A stretch of 64,000 bases of DNA, from NCBI GenBank assembly GCA_910589415.1, contig OU342631.1, forward strand, positions 3,286,001 through 3,350,000. The letters are read 5' to 3'. A program made the position numbers and the translations under genes. Position 1 is the first letter of the stretch. The number at the start of each line of letters is the position of its first letter. A model generated the notes under the pieces. It made no database searches. It was given only the letters and a program-made list of their open reading frames with translations, and was not told the origin of the DNA. The DNA is from Malachius bipustulatus (taxonomy: Eukaryota; Arthropoda; Insecta; Coleoptera; Melyridae). Positions 25,254 to 37,099 of the stretch are shown here, piece after piece.

Positions 25254-25874
25254 TACAGGGTGATCCCGAAATGGCGGACACGGACAGCACCACAGCATCC
25301 ATTGTGAATTAACAATTCTATAAGTTGAGCCATACTTTTTTCTCCAGTATGACTTACTTAAGAAGATGACCACTTTTGTGGAAAATAAAGTCACAACACT
25401 GCACTGGATAGCCTTCTTCAGGGAGAAAAATAATCTGTATGTCTACAATTCCCAGATAGATGTTACCATGGAAACATATGAAATGAAAACAAAACAAAGC
25501 TTAAAACAATAATCGTTGCGCGGATACGACATAGTCGATAATATTATTCAAAATCTCTAATTCGAACAACGATGCCACATTGAAAAATTTTGTTGAACAC
25601 AGGGAGTAGGTAAGCTTTGAATACCTGTAATTCCTTTCCTGATAATAAAAAAATTAAAAGCAAAGACTATCGTAATAGTTATGTCAAATCATGTGCTTTG
25701 CCAGTGGAGATTGTTTAAATTTGACCGCCATTTTGATCTAAATTTTAAAAAAAGGACACCCTACATCTCGGTAACCAAGCCGAGGAAACCATTTTTGTTT
25801 TAAATTTACAGTCTTTCTGAAGATCCTCTACAACACCCTGTATACTGTGTCCGCCATTTCGGGATCACCCTGTA
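25254..25874. mobile_element. Complete 617-bp MITE, CAGGGTGATCCCG family
   Basis: Both ends are intact: TA + CAGGGTGATCCCGAAATGGC at left and its complement + TA at right. The terminal inverted repeat is perfect through GCGGACAC (about 26 bp). The TA on both sides is the target duplication expected for Tc1/mariner-superfamily elements. The interior is non-coding. A second internal CACCCTGTA lies 28 bp before the right end, probably an older end. A diverged partial copy (right half) is at 53265-53559. Confidence 0.85.
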
Positions 25875-28224
25875 TTGATTTGTGGAATGTCTTCGATAGT
25901 CTTTCTTAAAATCCTAAATAAAAATTAATGCTTTGAAGGACTTCGGGAGCTTGAGGACTTTATTTTATTATTTATTCGATCAAGCTACAAATATCAAAAC
26001 TTTATAGAGTTAATATAACAATACAACGTCTTGCGCATCAGTGAGCACATGTTTAATACCGCATGAAAGAGTTTCTTTTAATAATAATTATAATAATAAT
26101 TACCCGAAATGAAGAATGAAACGACAATTTGACATTAAGGTCTGAACATAATATTTTTGTAATATAATTTATGACTGTAATTTTCTTTTTTATATTTCTG
26201 AATGAAAGCGCTACTCCTGAAGAGAAATTAATATTCGAGAGGAGTAGAATTCCCAATTGTAAAAAAATTAAACGATAATTTGTCCCCTACATTTCGTATG
26301 AATCAAGACCCTGAAGCTGAAAATCTTAATAATAAATTGGTCCTTTCTTTCTAAGCAAGAATAATTTTACAGAATATTTTATTCATGTCATCTCCTAAAT
26401 ATGCAATGAATCAAAGAAACATCAACTCAGAGTTACTGAATGTATTAGTAATTTTTGCGTATCAAAGAAAACAAATTTCTTTGTTCGCCGTGATGAATAA
26501 AAGTTCGCAAACACAAACACTTTGTGGCTTAAGGATTATTGAATAAAGTTGGAAGCTGCACTGGGAACGCGGAAAATGTAAAGTTTTTTAATTTAGAATA
26601 AGATACATAACTATAGCCCCTCATAAATGCAAATTCTTTTGCTCGGAATAATAGATTTTCTTTTTTAATAAAGAATATCTTTCATCTTGACAATATGGCC
26701 GATCATTTTCTAAGAGGACAACAAAGAAAAGCGCTGAACGATGAGTACTTTTGTCGGAATTTAACATCACAATTATTGATAAGTTATACCTTACTTGAGG
26801 GCACTAAAAATACGGTAGGACATTTATTTAAAGATAAATGATAGAGTTTATTATATGGCCAGTATTGCCATAACAAAGATAGTGGTATACTGGCTATAGT
26901 GATAAAAGCGCCAGCTCACTTGGGTCGCCGAAAAGTTACAGCGTGACCCATGCAGAGTCCCGAAAAAGTTCCTTAATTGTTTTGTTAATTATTGAGATAT
27001 CAAAAGGTATATGTGAGGCCAAAGTGGAGTTTTAAAAATAATTTTCAAGAATACAGGGTGTGTCAATATCGCTGTACGCTATAGAACTTTTTTTTTAATA
27101 GAACACCCTGTACATTCCATATTACAATTTAAGATTGCCAAAGAAAATTCAGTATAAATAAGAATGGTTTTCACAGTTGAAATTGAGTAGGTTATGAGTT
27201 ATAACAAATGAAAATAAGGCGATTTTCCATTTTCAAAGCATCTTACATTGACAACGGTTCGAGATGGAAAACGGCTTGCATGTGCGCATCTCAACTTTTC
27301 ATATGGTATCCTATTATTAGTGGAAGAAATTTTTCTACAGAGTGATGAAAAATATGATAATTACATTTTCAAAATAGAACTTCTCGGTTCTCATTACGAT
27401 AGTTAGAAGATTATACCTAAATAAAAATTTCTATAAAAGATTTCTATAAAGTAATGATGGAATTGGTTTTATGGTTATTTACATTCATTTAACTTATTTT
27501 AACTTTTGATTTTCAAACGATATTTTTTTATAATGCCAACTGCTAAGCCTAGTCTACAACCTAGTCTACAACAAAGCCTAGTTGATCAATCACAAATGCA
27601 TGGTAAAATAAGTTTCAACTTTTCATAAAACAAGCGCCGAGTCAAAATCTAACAGGAGTGTGAAAAATAAAAAAGACGTGGACGCTTGATCTAAAATAAA
27701 TCCCTTTGAACCAGAGCCATGCGCATAAAAAAGTTGAGGGAACAATATGTTACATAATCCTTGTTTCCTCCGTTCGTGTTTTAATTTTGTTTGAAGATAA
27801 TTTTTCAAAAAGTGCGCCGGCATTAGACACAAGTATTAGCATAATTTAAAATAAATATATCTTAGGAAACAACAAATCTATGAATAGTCAACTTTGTTAA
27901 AATTTCAACTTTAACATCCCTCATCTTAAAAGAGGGACGCCTATGTGAAAAATTGCATCAGGAAAATTCCATTATTTTTGGCCACACAATCTATTGCTAA
28001 GAGTTTGATTCAAGTTTTTGCAACGCTGTACAAACTTAAAAAAAATAAGACGTTCAGTTTTCTAAAGCTTTTTTATAAGAGAGGGTTGGTCTTTTGGGGA
28101 AGATTGGGAAGATTGCATCGCTCTTAACTATATAGGTAAGACATAGTAGCTCTATACTCTGGTAATTTGACTTCGAGTACGAGCTCATACAACCACAGAC
28201 ATTTTGTAAATAAATAAATAGTTA
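25875..28224. other. Gene-free, with back-to-back transposon ends at 27051-27112
   Basis: At 27052 is TACAGGGTGTGTCAATATCG, and 58 bp on, AATAGAACACCCTGTA closes an inverted pair. The pair may be a very short internally deleted element or two abutting ends. Around 27551-27590, CCTAGTCTACAAC is tandemly repeated. No coding region recognised. Confidence 0.45.
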
Positions 28225-29485
28225 TACAGGGTGTTTTAGAGATATAGGACCAAATTTAAAAGAGTAATTCATCTCGTACCTAAATATAAGGCGAAAAAAT
28301 AAATTTCAGCTCAAATAAATGATATTTGGTTTGAAAGATACAGCAGGTGCGTCAAAGTTTTAAAAAAATTAACAGTTTTTGGTTATAACTCATGTTTATT
28401 TAAACCGATGTTGATGAAACTTGGCATGAACAATAAAATGACTAAGATCTCCAATTTCGCTATTTCAGGTTTTGTAGATGTCTTCCAGTGGCGTAGATAT
28501 TCATGGCAGGGCCCCTTTTCCCTCCCTCTATTTTTCCACTGACTATATTGCAAATACATAATTTTTTTTTATGAATACTATGATTATGTATTATAATGAT
28601 TTTTAAAATTTTTACAAACATGAAACATGAAACATCAAACATTAAACAACATAAATATTAAAAAAATAAAAGTAAAAAAAAAAAGATCACAAATAAAAAA
28701 TTTCAGAAAACTCCCTCCCAGATGGAAGTGTTCCCAACATTGAAGCTGCATTGCTTCTTTGTATAGCAATGCTCATACGTTGGAAAAGAAAATACGTCGC
28801 ACGGGATTTAATACATAAAACGTTATTCGATAGCCCCTGCATTTTAGAATAAAAAGTATTCCCTAGTTTCTTTCATACGGCGCGCCGATTTTGAGATATT
28901 TGAAGTTTTATAAGATAATTTTGGGCTATTTACATTGCAAAATTATTGTTTCATTAAAAGTTATCTGGCTTAGAATTTTTATGCATAATGTTACACTTAT
29001 TGATTAGTGAATTTCCTCAGTAAACTTCAAAAACCTTCTTGCGCATCAATCGCAGAAATAGTGTATTTTTATGCGATTCAATTCTGAATATTTTCACCGC
29101 TTTTTAAATTGGCTTTCTGAAATTTTCCATAGTCAGGTCATATTAGCGTAGTGGTTTACTGAGAAAATTTCATTTCATTTAGTTTGAAAACGTGTCTTAG
29201 AATGGATTTTTAAATTTAACAAAATAAAAAAAAATTGACAAATTTTAAAAATTTTTCCCTTTTCCTGTGTCCGCCACTGGCTAACTTTACTTAAAAAATA
29301 CTATTCTTTACACTACCTTTAATAAATTCGCAAAAAGTGAAAGGGGAATTTTGAAAACCGAAAATTTGAAATTTTAGAGGAATAAACATCATGTAAAAAT
29401 ATTCGAATATCTCCGCCATTTTTCTTATTTCCTTCTTGAAATTTTCAGAGTTAGGGGTTATTCGTGTAGTTGTCTACTGGAAAAA

Positions 29486-30030
29486 CTTCAGCTCAATTCC
29501 TTCAAAAAAGGCTCATAAACGGTTATAGAAATTTTGCCATTTTTACCCTTTTCTACCCACGCCACTGGCTGATTAATGAAAAATATGCAAATTTTACTGC
29601 ATTAACTCAAATTTAAAATAATTTTCTTCCAATCGTGTTAATTTGGTTTAAATTTGTTTTTCTAACTCGCTTATAGGTAGGTAGGTATAGGGGTTCAAAA
29701 TCTGGCAATTTTTTCTAAAATTGAAAAGGCCGCCATTTGAAACGGCTCGATTTTACTCAAATACAGTACCAGACGACTCCTTGCGGCTATCTTATTCATA
29801 AAAAATTTCAGCCCCCTAGATTGAAAACTGCGACCAGAAACCGTGCCTCATAGACGGTTTTTGTTTTTAATTTGGAGGGACACCCTGTAGAAGTAACGCA
29901 GCTTTAGGGACTTTTTTTACGAAAATCAAATGTCATTTCAAAGTTTCACAAGGGTAAAAAATTTCGTTCACTAATCCTTAAATATGAAGCTACAGCAGCG
30001 GTTTTAAAATTTTAAAGAAATGAACATCAT
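29486..30030. repeat. Direct repeat copy 1 (about 540 bp)
   Basis: It begins CTCATAAACGGTTATAGAA and includes CACTGGCT.ATTAATG, GAAACGGCTCG, CTCCTTG.., AAAACTGCGACC and GGGACACCCTGTAGAAGT, ending in a block with AAAATTTCGTTCACTAATC. The same succession recurs about 1,038 bp downstream (30524-31066). Both copies sit inside the 28.2-31.8 kb foldback. The internal GGGACACCCTGTA suggests that the unit itself contains an old transposon end. Confidence 0.75.
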
Positions 30031-30092
30031 AATGAAAATTTTTTGGGAAAACTCCCCACCTACCTACCAAAAAAAAAAAGAATTATATCTTC

Positions 30093-30163
30093 CCGTGGTT
30101 TCGAACCCACATCAACAGTTTATAAAACATGCGTGTAATGAACTGAACCACGGTGGGTCTCGA
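30093..30163 (-). tRNA. tRNA-like relic (probable SINE head)
   Basis: On the minus strand, a T-arm GTGG-GTTCGAAA-CCAC with an intact B-box (GGTTCGAAACC) follows an A-box-like TGGTTCAGTTCA at tRNA-like spacing, and CCGTGG...CCACGG can pair as an outer stem. About 15 bases downstream is a run of ten or more T on this strand, like a Pol III terminator. The anticodon region is irregular (GTTTTATAAAC), so I do not call a functional tRNA. It fits a tRNA-derived SINE head or decayed tRNA gene. Confidence 0.4.
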
Positions 30164-30523
30164 GTTTGTAGTGCTGATAGATAGGTATATGTAGTACGTC
30201 AGGTTATTATACACCTACACATTTTATTTTTTAAACTGGTCGTATCTTTGTTATTAAAAAACCAATTTGAATACTTTTTTCACCTGCATGTAGGTGATTT
30301 AATTGTTGTTGCGTTTGCTCTTCTAATTTTCGGAACCATTCATAATTGAATGTGAAAAAAAATAAAAAAGAAATTGCGAACCATTTCATCGATTTAATAA
30401 GTGCAAGCTAATTTTGCACAAGCGAAAAACTTTTTTGTTTTTCGTTTAAAGTGCTACATTAATCAAGGCGAATTGAAGCTAAGACATCAAATTATATGTT
30501 AAAGCAAAAAAAAATTGAAAATT

Positions 30524-31066
30524 TCGATTCAACTTCTTCAAAAATGGACTCATAAACGGTTATAGAATTGACACATTTTCACCCTTTTTCCTACCCACGA
30601 CACTGGCTTATTAATGGAAAATATGCTAATTTTATTGCATTAACTCAAATTTCCAATAATTTTCTTCAAATCCTGTTATTTTGATTTCAAAGTTTTTTTG
30701 CCATCTTGCTCATACGGGGGCTCAAAAAATTGGAAATTTTCCGAAAATTCAAATGGCTGCCATTTTGAAACGGCTCGGCCGATTTTGCTCAAGTGCAATA
30801 CCAGACCACTCCTTGTAGATATCTTACTCCCACAAAAATTTCAGCCTCCTAGACTCAAAACTGCGACCTGAAATGAGATGACAAAAACCGGGCTCATGGA
30901 ATTTTGAAGGGACACCCTGTAGAAGTGATGGGACTTTTGGAAATTTTTTCAACGAAAATCTAACGTCATTCGAATAATTTACAAGAATCCAAAATTTCGT
31001 TCACTAATCTTGAAAGATAAAGCTACAGGAGCGTTTTGAAAATCGAAATTTCGCGATTTTGGAGAA
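30524..31066. repeat. Direct repeat copy 2 (about 540 bp)
   Basis: Second copy of the 29486-30030 unit, clearly homologous but diverged and with small indels. It ends in GCGATTTTGGAGAAAT, where the (AT)n run starts. The 490 bp between the two copies holds the tRNA-like stretch. Confidence 0.75.
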
Positions 31067-31116
31067 ATATATATATATATATAAATATATATATATATAA
31101 ATATATATATATATAT
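31066..31116. repeat. (AT)n microsatellite
   Basis: About 50 bases of alternating AT, broken by two ATAAAT interruptions. It sits exactly at the end of direct repeat copy 2. Confidence 0.9.
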
Positions 31117-31849
31117 CGTGGGCAGGTGAATTTTGGAAAACTACTTTTTCGTGATCTGGGGGTCATGATCGATGGACATTTGATGAGTTTGGGTGATTTT
31201 TGGAAAGTGATGTCGTCCTCAATAGTGTATTTTTTGTTAAAAAATACACTAATATCTCAAGAACGGTGTGTAAAAAAACTAGAAATACTTTTTTCGTCTC
31301 ATATACAGGGCCTATTGAAATAACGTTCTGCTATTTGCAAAAAACTCAGTGGTGTAAAAGATAGAGAGAGAAAAGGGGCGCCAACTTTGAATATTAGACT
31401 ATAGTAACATTTCCTGAGGAAACTTCAAACATCTCAAAAACGGCGTGCCATATGAAGAAAATTAAATAATACTTTCTTTTCTAAAATGCATGGGCAATTG
31501 AATAACGGTTTTATAATTGCAGTAATGTCAGTGACGTGAAAGATAGGGAGGGAAAAGGGGCGCCAAATTTGAATATCTACACCACTGGAGGAAGTCTACG
31601 AAAATTGAATCAGTCAAATTAAAGAGCTTTGCTTGCTTATTGTTCATGCCAAGTTTAATCAAAATTTGTTCAAATTTACGAGTTATAACAAAAAACTGCT
31701 ATATTTTTTTAAAACGTGACACCCTGTATCATTTAAACGAAACGTCATTTTGAGCTGAAATTTAATTTTCAACTTATATTTATGAGAGAAAATACCCGTT
31801 TAAATTTAGATAGAGTCCTATATCTCTGAAACACCCACAACCAAGCCAA

Positions 31850-31928
31850 GCTGGGATTCGAACCACAGACGGTGGTAGCGTCAAAGGTCTCAGTCAGCGA
31901 CCTAAACCATCGCACTACCGCCCGCGCG
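31850..31928 (-). tRNA. tRNA-like sequence next to foldback end
   Basis: On the minus strand, GGGCGGTAGTGCGATGGTTT contains an A-box-like stretch. About 40 bases later a perfect B-box, GGTTCGAATCC, sits at 31854-31864, followed by CAGC. The spacing and the TTCGAAT loop are tRNA-like, but I cannot draw clean D and anticodon arms. It abuts the decayed right end of the 3.6-kb foldback. Most likely a tRNA-derived SINE head. Confidence 0.4.
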
Positions 31929-31929
31929 A

Positions 31930-33249
31930 TGTTAAAGCTTATAATAATTCTTATCTTTGACAGTCTTAAGCTATACTTTGGATTTATTTATCAAAACGGC
32001 ATGGCGTGTGAAACTATAAATTTTATCAAAAATCAAAGTTTTGTAATAATCGGATAAAACAATAGAAAGTTATAAGAGATTGTAAGTAAACTTGATATAC
32101 TTATTCCCTTTTACCAGAATATTTATGGAACCTTTAATTATTGAGGTAGGTACTCTAAATCTGATTTTGTAACGTAATTTGGAATGTCGTTAAAACTATG
32201 AGCGTCAACTTTAATGAAAAGCAGTGCGTTATCATTGAAGCATAACAATTGGAACTGCGCCGACTGCGTCACATATGAATAATAATTCAAATCATAAGAG
32301 ATTCCAGGCTGTATAGTCGTAATACAATGAAATTTACGTAGTATATTTTGTTTGAAACTGTGGTACAATGCTCAGCTGCTGCTGCTGCTGTCGTTATTTA
32401 GCATCATCCAGAGTTCAGAGCCATGAAAAGATTTTAAACCCGCCACCATTGAGGATATCTACCGCAGTTTGTGGGCGAAACATCAGTAGAAATTCCATTT
32501 GACCATCGTTCCGCAGCACGGAATCTCTTGTGATCTCAACTGAAACTTGTCGTAAAAGTCTCGCATCTCAAATATAAATAAATCTGAATTATTCACAGGA
32601 TACAAAAATTCAAAGAGGACGGGCATTATCCATTGTAAAAGAAAAGATACTACAGTGAAACGTCGATAATTTAGACAGCAGCCCATAACAGTTAGTATAT
32701 CTAAAGAGACGGTGAATTTTTTTTATGAATTTACTTCAAAAATTCATTTAGGTATGGTCATTTTTAGCATAAACCTAATACAGTTTCACGAATATTCAAT
32801 ATTTTGAGTCAACGATTATACTGTACCTACTTATTAAATAGAGATATACCGGATGACCCGGAAAAGAGTTCAGACAAAAATTGTCAAGGACAGTAAAGGG
32901 GTAATAACTCGGACCTTCGGGTAAATTTTCAAGGCCATTTGCAAGTCAAGGTAATTTGTTTTTTTAATGGAATTCCCTTTTTTTGATATCGGATTCCAAA
33001 AGAGCGGGAAATTTAATGTTCAGAATGTTACTTCAAATTTTACTCTATTAAAGCAGTTAAAGCAGTTTTAAAGGAGGTATACTTTATTGTACCAATATAA
33101 AAATTTATTAGTACATTAATAAAAATTAAACTTTAAAAAAACATTAAAACATTAAAAAAAAGTTATGTTTCCTTTGGAGTGCGAACCCTCTTAAGTTTGG
33201 GTGCTTGACTAGCGAGAGCCCCCTTGCCTATCACGTTCAGGGTGCCTAT
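31930..33249. other. No gene; isolated terminus near 32845
   Basis: A possible transposon end, TACCGGATGACCCGGAAAAG, is at about 32845. A (CTG)5 stretch lies at about 32376-32390. Overlapping short frames on the minus strand show no motif. Confidence 0.4.
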
Positions 33250-33505
33250 CACAGTCAAGCGGCCCTAAAAGCTCTAGGCTCAAGCCACTGCAAGTCCAAG
33301 CTGGTCTGGAACTGTCAATTAACTCTGAATACTTGCCTACTGCTCTCTGGTTAGAAAAAGTACCGAATCCAAATTTATCGGATCCGAACTAGCATTTGGC
33401 ATATCACCGGATATTGTCAAAGCGACAATACGACAGTGGGCTGAGAGGGTAGTTCTACAGCACTGGAAACATTTACCAAGATTGGACCATTCGAAAGCCT
33501 GTATG
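33250..33505 (+). pseudogene. Non-LTR ORF2 RNase H region, 5' piece
   Basis: Reads SQAALKALGSSHCKSKLVWN (end of the RNase H (D)SQAALKAL block), then, after a loss that removes the VP.H box, STESKFIGSELAFGISPDIV and KATIRQWAERVVLQHWKHLP, ending RLDHSKACM. This is the standard segment between RNase H and the terminal Cys/His motif in an insect Jockey/R1-like ORF2. The frame is cut at 33506 by a foldback element and resumes at 35148. The related relic at 48.44 kb carries the same SQAALKAL...CNSKLV block, so both derive from one family. Confidence 0.75.
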
Positions 33506-35147
33506 TACAGGGTGTCCCAATTTGCTTGATTTTGGCTGTTTCGGCCATTTTCAGGCCAGATAGAGAAAAAGTAACTTAAGTGTCTAGAGCTCGATTTTCG
33601 TGAAACGCGAAAATGTGAAAACAGCATCGAGATATCTCTAACCGTTTCCGAGATATCGGCCAATTTTGACATTTGACAGATTTTGAAAAAGTGTCATAAC
33701 TTTTTTATTCGTGATTATTTTTTCATGCAATAAAAACTTTCTACAGGCACTTTTAAAATCAGAATGCAATGCATTATTCAAAAAAAAAGTATCACCCTTG
33801 GATTTTGAGATAATACGACATACTTTCTTATTTTAAATATAAATCATAGTTGACTTTGACTTCAAAAAATCACAAAAAAATCAAGCTTCATAAAAAATAT
33901 ACGGTCGGGGTACTTTATAACATCATCTGAGAAAAAAATCAATATTTAAACTAATTTCTAGTTGGCTGTGAAAATAGGTGTCAAAAATTAATTTGACAAA
34001 AGGTTGTCTCCTTCAGTTAATTATAATATTTATTTAAAATGCTAAATTAAAAGAAAATATTAATTTTTAAATATTATAATTTACCGACAATAATAATAAT
34101 TATTACTATTATTAAAATTAGCTGACTTTGGCTTCGACTGACACCTGTAATCTGAGCGATTTCCCAAGTGGAAATCTCAGGATTTTCTAAAACTGTTCCA
34201 ATTACATTTGCAGCTGTATTGTCTCTTTCCCGAATTCGGTATTGCTTCTCTTGGACTTTATAAAAGATCCATGACTTATCAAATTATTTTATAAGATTTG
34301 TGCACTGGGTTGCTGGCGCTCAGGATACCGTTCAAAGTACCTATAAGTCGCCCGCAGCTCCAGAGTTTCGTCCAGATTCAATATAACACACCAGCATTTG
34401 ATATTTTTCATAATGTTGGAACATTATTTCAAAAATAGCAGCCCTAACCACTAAGAATAGAACAAGATTCAAACGAAATATTGCAGACTAATCAATTAAT
34501 ACTAGTAACTGTCAAACTGAATTGCTAACCTCATTTTGCCAAACAATTTATCATCCACAGCCCCACTAACTAAACGCTGTGTAAAATATTTCATTATTGT
34601 ATTTCGGTTATGAACTGTAAATAATTAATAATGTTCTTTAGGGAGACAAACTTTTGTCAAATTAATCTTTGACACCTATTTACACAGCCAACTAGAAATT
34701 AGTTTAAATATTGATTTTTTTCTCAGATGATGTTATAAAGTACCCCGACCGTATATTTTTTATGAAGCTTGATTTTTTTGTGATTTTTTGAAGTCAAAGC
34801 CAACTATGATTTATATTTAAAATAAGAAAGTATGTCGTATTATCTCAAAATACAAGGGGGATAAAATTTTTTTGAATAATGCATTGCATTCTGATTTTAA
34901 AAGTGCCTGTAGAAAGTTTTTATTGCATGAAAAAATAATCACGAATAAAAAAGTTATGACACTTTTTCGAAATCTGTCAAATGTCAAAATTGGCCGATAT
35001 CTCGGAAACGGTTAGAGATATCTCGATGCTGTTTTCACATTTTCGCGTTTCACGAAAATCGAGCTCTAGACACTTAAGTTACTTTTTCTCTATCTGGCCT
35101 GAAAATGGCCGAAACAGTCAAAATCAAGCAAATTGGGACACACTGTA
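33506..35147. mobile_element. Foldback mariner with 506-bp arms, TA duplication
   Basis: It has TA at both tips (33506-33507, 35146-35147), a left end CAGGGTGTCCCAATTTGCTTG and the matching complement at right. The arms 33508-34011 and 34642-35145 are almost identical inverted copies. The 630-bp centre carries the N-terminal transposase domain on the minus strand. The arms are thus two copies of the parent's 5' leader, one in its original place (34642-35145) and one inverted beyond the truncated coding region. The element interrupts a retrotransposon ORF2. Removing the element plus one TA leaves the flanking codons in frame (ACM|Y), which confirms the boundaries. No catalytic domain, so non-autonomous. 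Confidence 0.9.
34130..34424 (-). pseudogene. DUF4817-type transposase N-terminal HTH
   Basis: The minus-strand start codon is at 34422-34424. The product starts MFQHYEKYQMLVCYIESGRN, then SGAA, and after a frame change YRYFERYPERQQPSAQI, NNLISHGSFIKSKRSNTEFG and, in a further frame, NTAANVIGTVLENPEISTWE followed by IAQITGVSRSQ. This is the paired helix-turn-helix region of insect mariner-superfamily transposases (the pattern Y...FP.R..P, L...G S, TR+IA...G+S..S). The coding region stops shortly after, where an inverted copy of the leader begins, so the DDE domain was never present in this copy. Frameshifts show that it is not translated intact. Confidence 0.8.
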
Positions 35148-35463
35148 CAGAGGACACGTCGAACAAAAAAACCAATAGCTATTGGAGCTTACATGAAAGA
35201 ACTGAAAGCCTTAACAGGCCTGTATACTGGAAACAGCAAGCTCAAGTATCATCTGCAAAGGATGGGTTTAGCGGTTAGAACTGAATGCCGCCTGTGCTTG
35301 AGTCATGACGAAATAGCAAAACACATCCTATGCGAGTGTCCTGCTTTGGGAAGAACCAGACTACAAACCTTCGGGAGAGACTTCCGCACACCGGAGGACG
35401 TGGATATAATAGTCAAGATGATAAGCTTTCTCAAAGAGGCTAACCTGATGGGGTTAATGTAGC
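35148..35463 (+). pseudogene. Non-LTR ORF2 C-terminus, 3' piece
   Basis: Continues the 33250-33505 relic after the foldback insertion. It contains MKELKALTGLYTGNSKLKYH, then LQRMGL, the Cys/His motif ECRLCLSHDEIAKHILCECP and ALGRTRLQTFG, with the stop at about 35461-35463. A frame change near the A-run at 35166-35172 separates it from the upstream frame. The apparent ATG at 35133 lies in the foldback tip and is not a real start. The 3' UTR probably runs on past 35560. I could not place its end or a target duplication. Confidence 0.8.
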
Positions 35464-37099
35464 ACGACTAGACGTGAGCCATAATTGACATTCGGTCGTA
35501 GTGGAGGTATCACAATGATGACCCCCTCACGATAAATTTAATTTAGTCTGTTGGCTTCAAGGCACAAGTAAACGTCCTTTAGATTTGCCAAAGATTTGTA
35601 ATAATGAAATAATGATGGTAAATACAAAAATGAGCACCTCCTTTAAATTTTTCTAAAAATTCACTTGAGAGTTAAATTTTGCATCGTATTTACTTCTCAA
35701 AGATACATAAATCATCAATTATGCCCTTAAATAATTATTAGAATTCAATCAAAAGCTTTTTTGGACAAACATTTTGACCAAAAGACAAACATATTGGTTA
35801 CACCTTATGAAGGGCCAAAGAAAATAGAACTTCAAAGTATAATTTATTTTTAGCTTAGTTTCCTGTTTTTTATGAACCTCAAAAGTTCGTTTTATTAAAA
35901 AAAAGACACCTCGAAATGCCCTTGAACACTGAGCTGAAGATCAAAGTGTTATTTTAATATAATATCAACAGAGCATTGGAGTTATTGCTTTAATAATTGG
36001 AATATTCTTTATCAATAATGGTACAACAAATGCTCAGTATAGACATAAAACCCTTTAAACTTGACTTTATTGACTTTACAGCTTTTGGGTACTGTTTAGA
36101 CGTCTGACCTTAATTTTGTCCCTACAAAAATTTTGAAGTATAAGTATAGTAATTCGGAACATGGAATTTGTGGCTCTTGTAGCAGCCGACAGCATAAATA
36201 GGTGGTTCAATAAAAAAATTATCTTGACCTTCAAAATGATCGCGAAAATCCACATAAAGGTCAAGTTTACAGATAGCTTGCTCCTACTAACTGTCCTTGA
36301 CACTTTTTATCTAAACACTTTTTTTTATTTTTTGTATCAAGAAAGTACTAAAGAAAACTTTTATCAGCTATAATACATAAAGTAGGTTAATAATTTGGGA
36401 TTCTGTTATTTTTTGATGAACGTATTAGCAAATACTTCGTTTTGTTCACATCACTTGTTTTTTATTTCATTTAACCGTGAAGTAAGTTTTCCTCCAGAGA
36501 ATGGGATCGTTATTCAAGTACGCGGTAAGATCTAATTTCCATATCCACATATGCAAATATGTAATAATGGCATTCCGAGTCACATCTCCTTGTAATTCGC
36601 CATAAAGTTCAAGTCTGAATAAATAGTAAAGTTCAAAACTTTGTTTTTCCACACCAACTACTCACGACAGTATAGGTACGTGCATCTGTTTTATCACGGT
36701 CGTTTTGGCGTAGACTTTATACTCCTACATAGAGAGATACTCCTAGTTATTTGTCCTCGAGACTGCGATGTATTTATTTCAATACCGAATTAAATACCTA
36801 CATAAATAGGTGGAATTCTTATTCCATAAGAATGCAATAAAAACTAAGAGTGGGATACAAGAAAATTTGAAAATACAAACTTTAAATACCTAATTAGAAT
36901 TTATTCTTACTTTGTTGTGGTAGTTATTCAGGGGTAACTTTACCACCCACTAATCCATCTCTGTCAGTATTGTGACCTTATCCATTCGCTTCATCTTTGT
37001 GTTACTTGGGATTAGCGATCATTCCCGGCGTTTCTAAATACACAACTTGTAGATTATTCCGTTTTTTCAAAAGAGTTAAAGTGATAAAGTTAAACGTTA
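35464..37099. other. No gene recognised
   Basis: AT-rich. Reading frames of 60-75 codons on both strands overlap (for example 36076-36373) and show no motif. Confidence 0.4.

Larger units (their letters stand above)
28225..31836. mobile_element. 3.6-kb degenerate foldback element
   Basis: The left end TA + CAGGGTGTTTTAGAGATATAGG (28225) is mirrored on the complement at the right end, GGTGTTTCAGAGATATAGGA (about 31836). Moving inward, both sides share, in order: TTTCAGCTCAAA, TTATAACTC, AAACTTGGCATGAACAATAA, CTTCCAGTGG.GTAGATATTCA, CCCCTTTTCCCTCCCT, and TTTGAGAT.TTTGAAGTTT. The matching extends at least 700 bp into each side, with drift. The right TA terminus is mutated. The interior contains a 540-bp direct duplication, a tRNA-like stretch and an (AT)n run. 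I see no transposase, so this is a non-autonomous foldback. Confidence 0.7.

Noticed and set aside
33337..35178. Shared frame MSKLADISETVRDISMLF on both strands as a gene pair
   Set aside because: It lies in the mirrored non-coding leader arms of the foldback mariner. It is a by-product of the palindrome.
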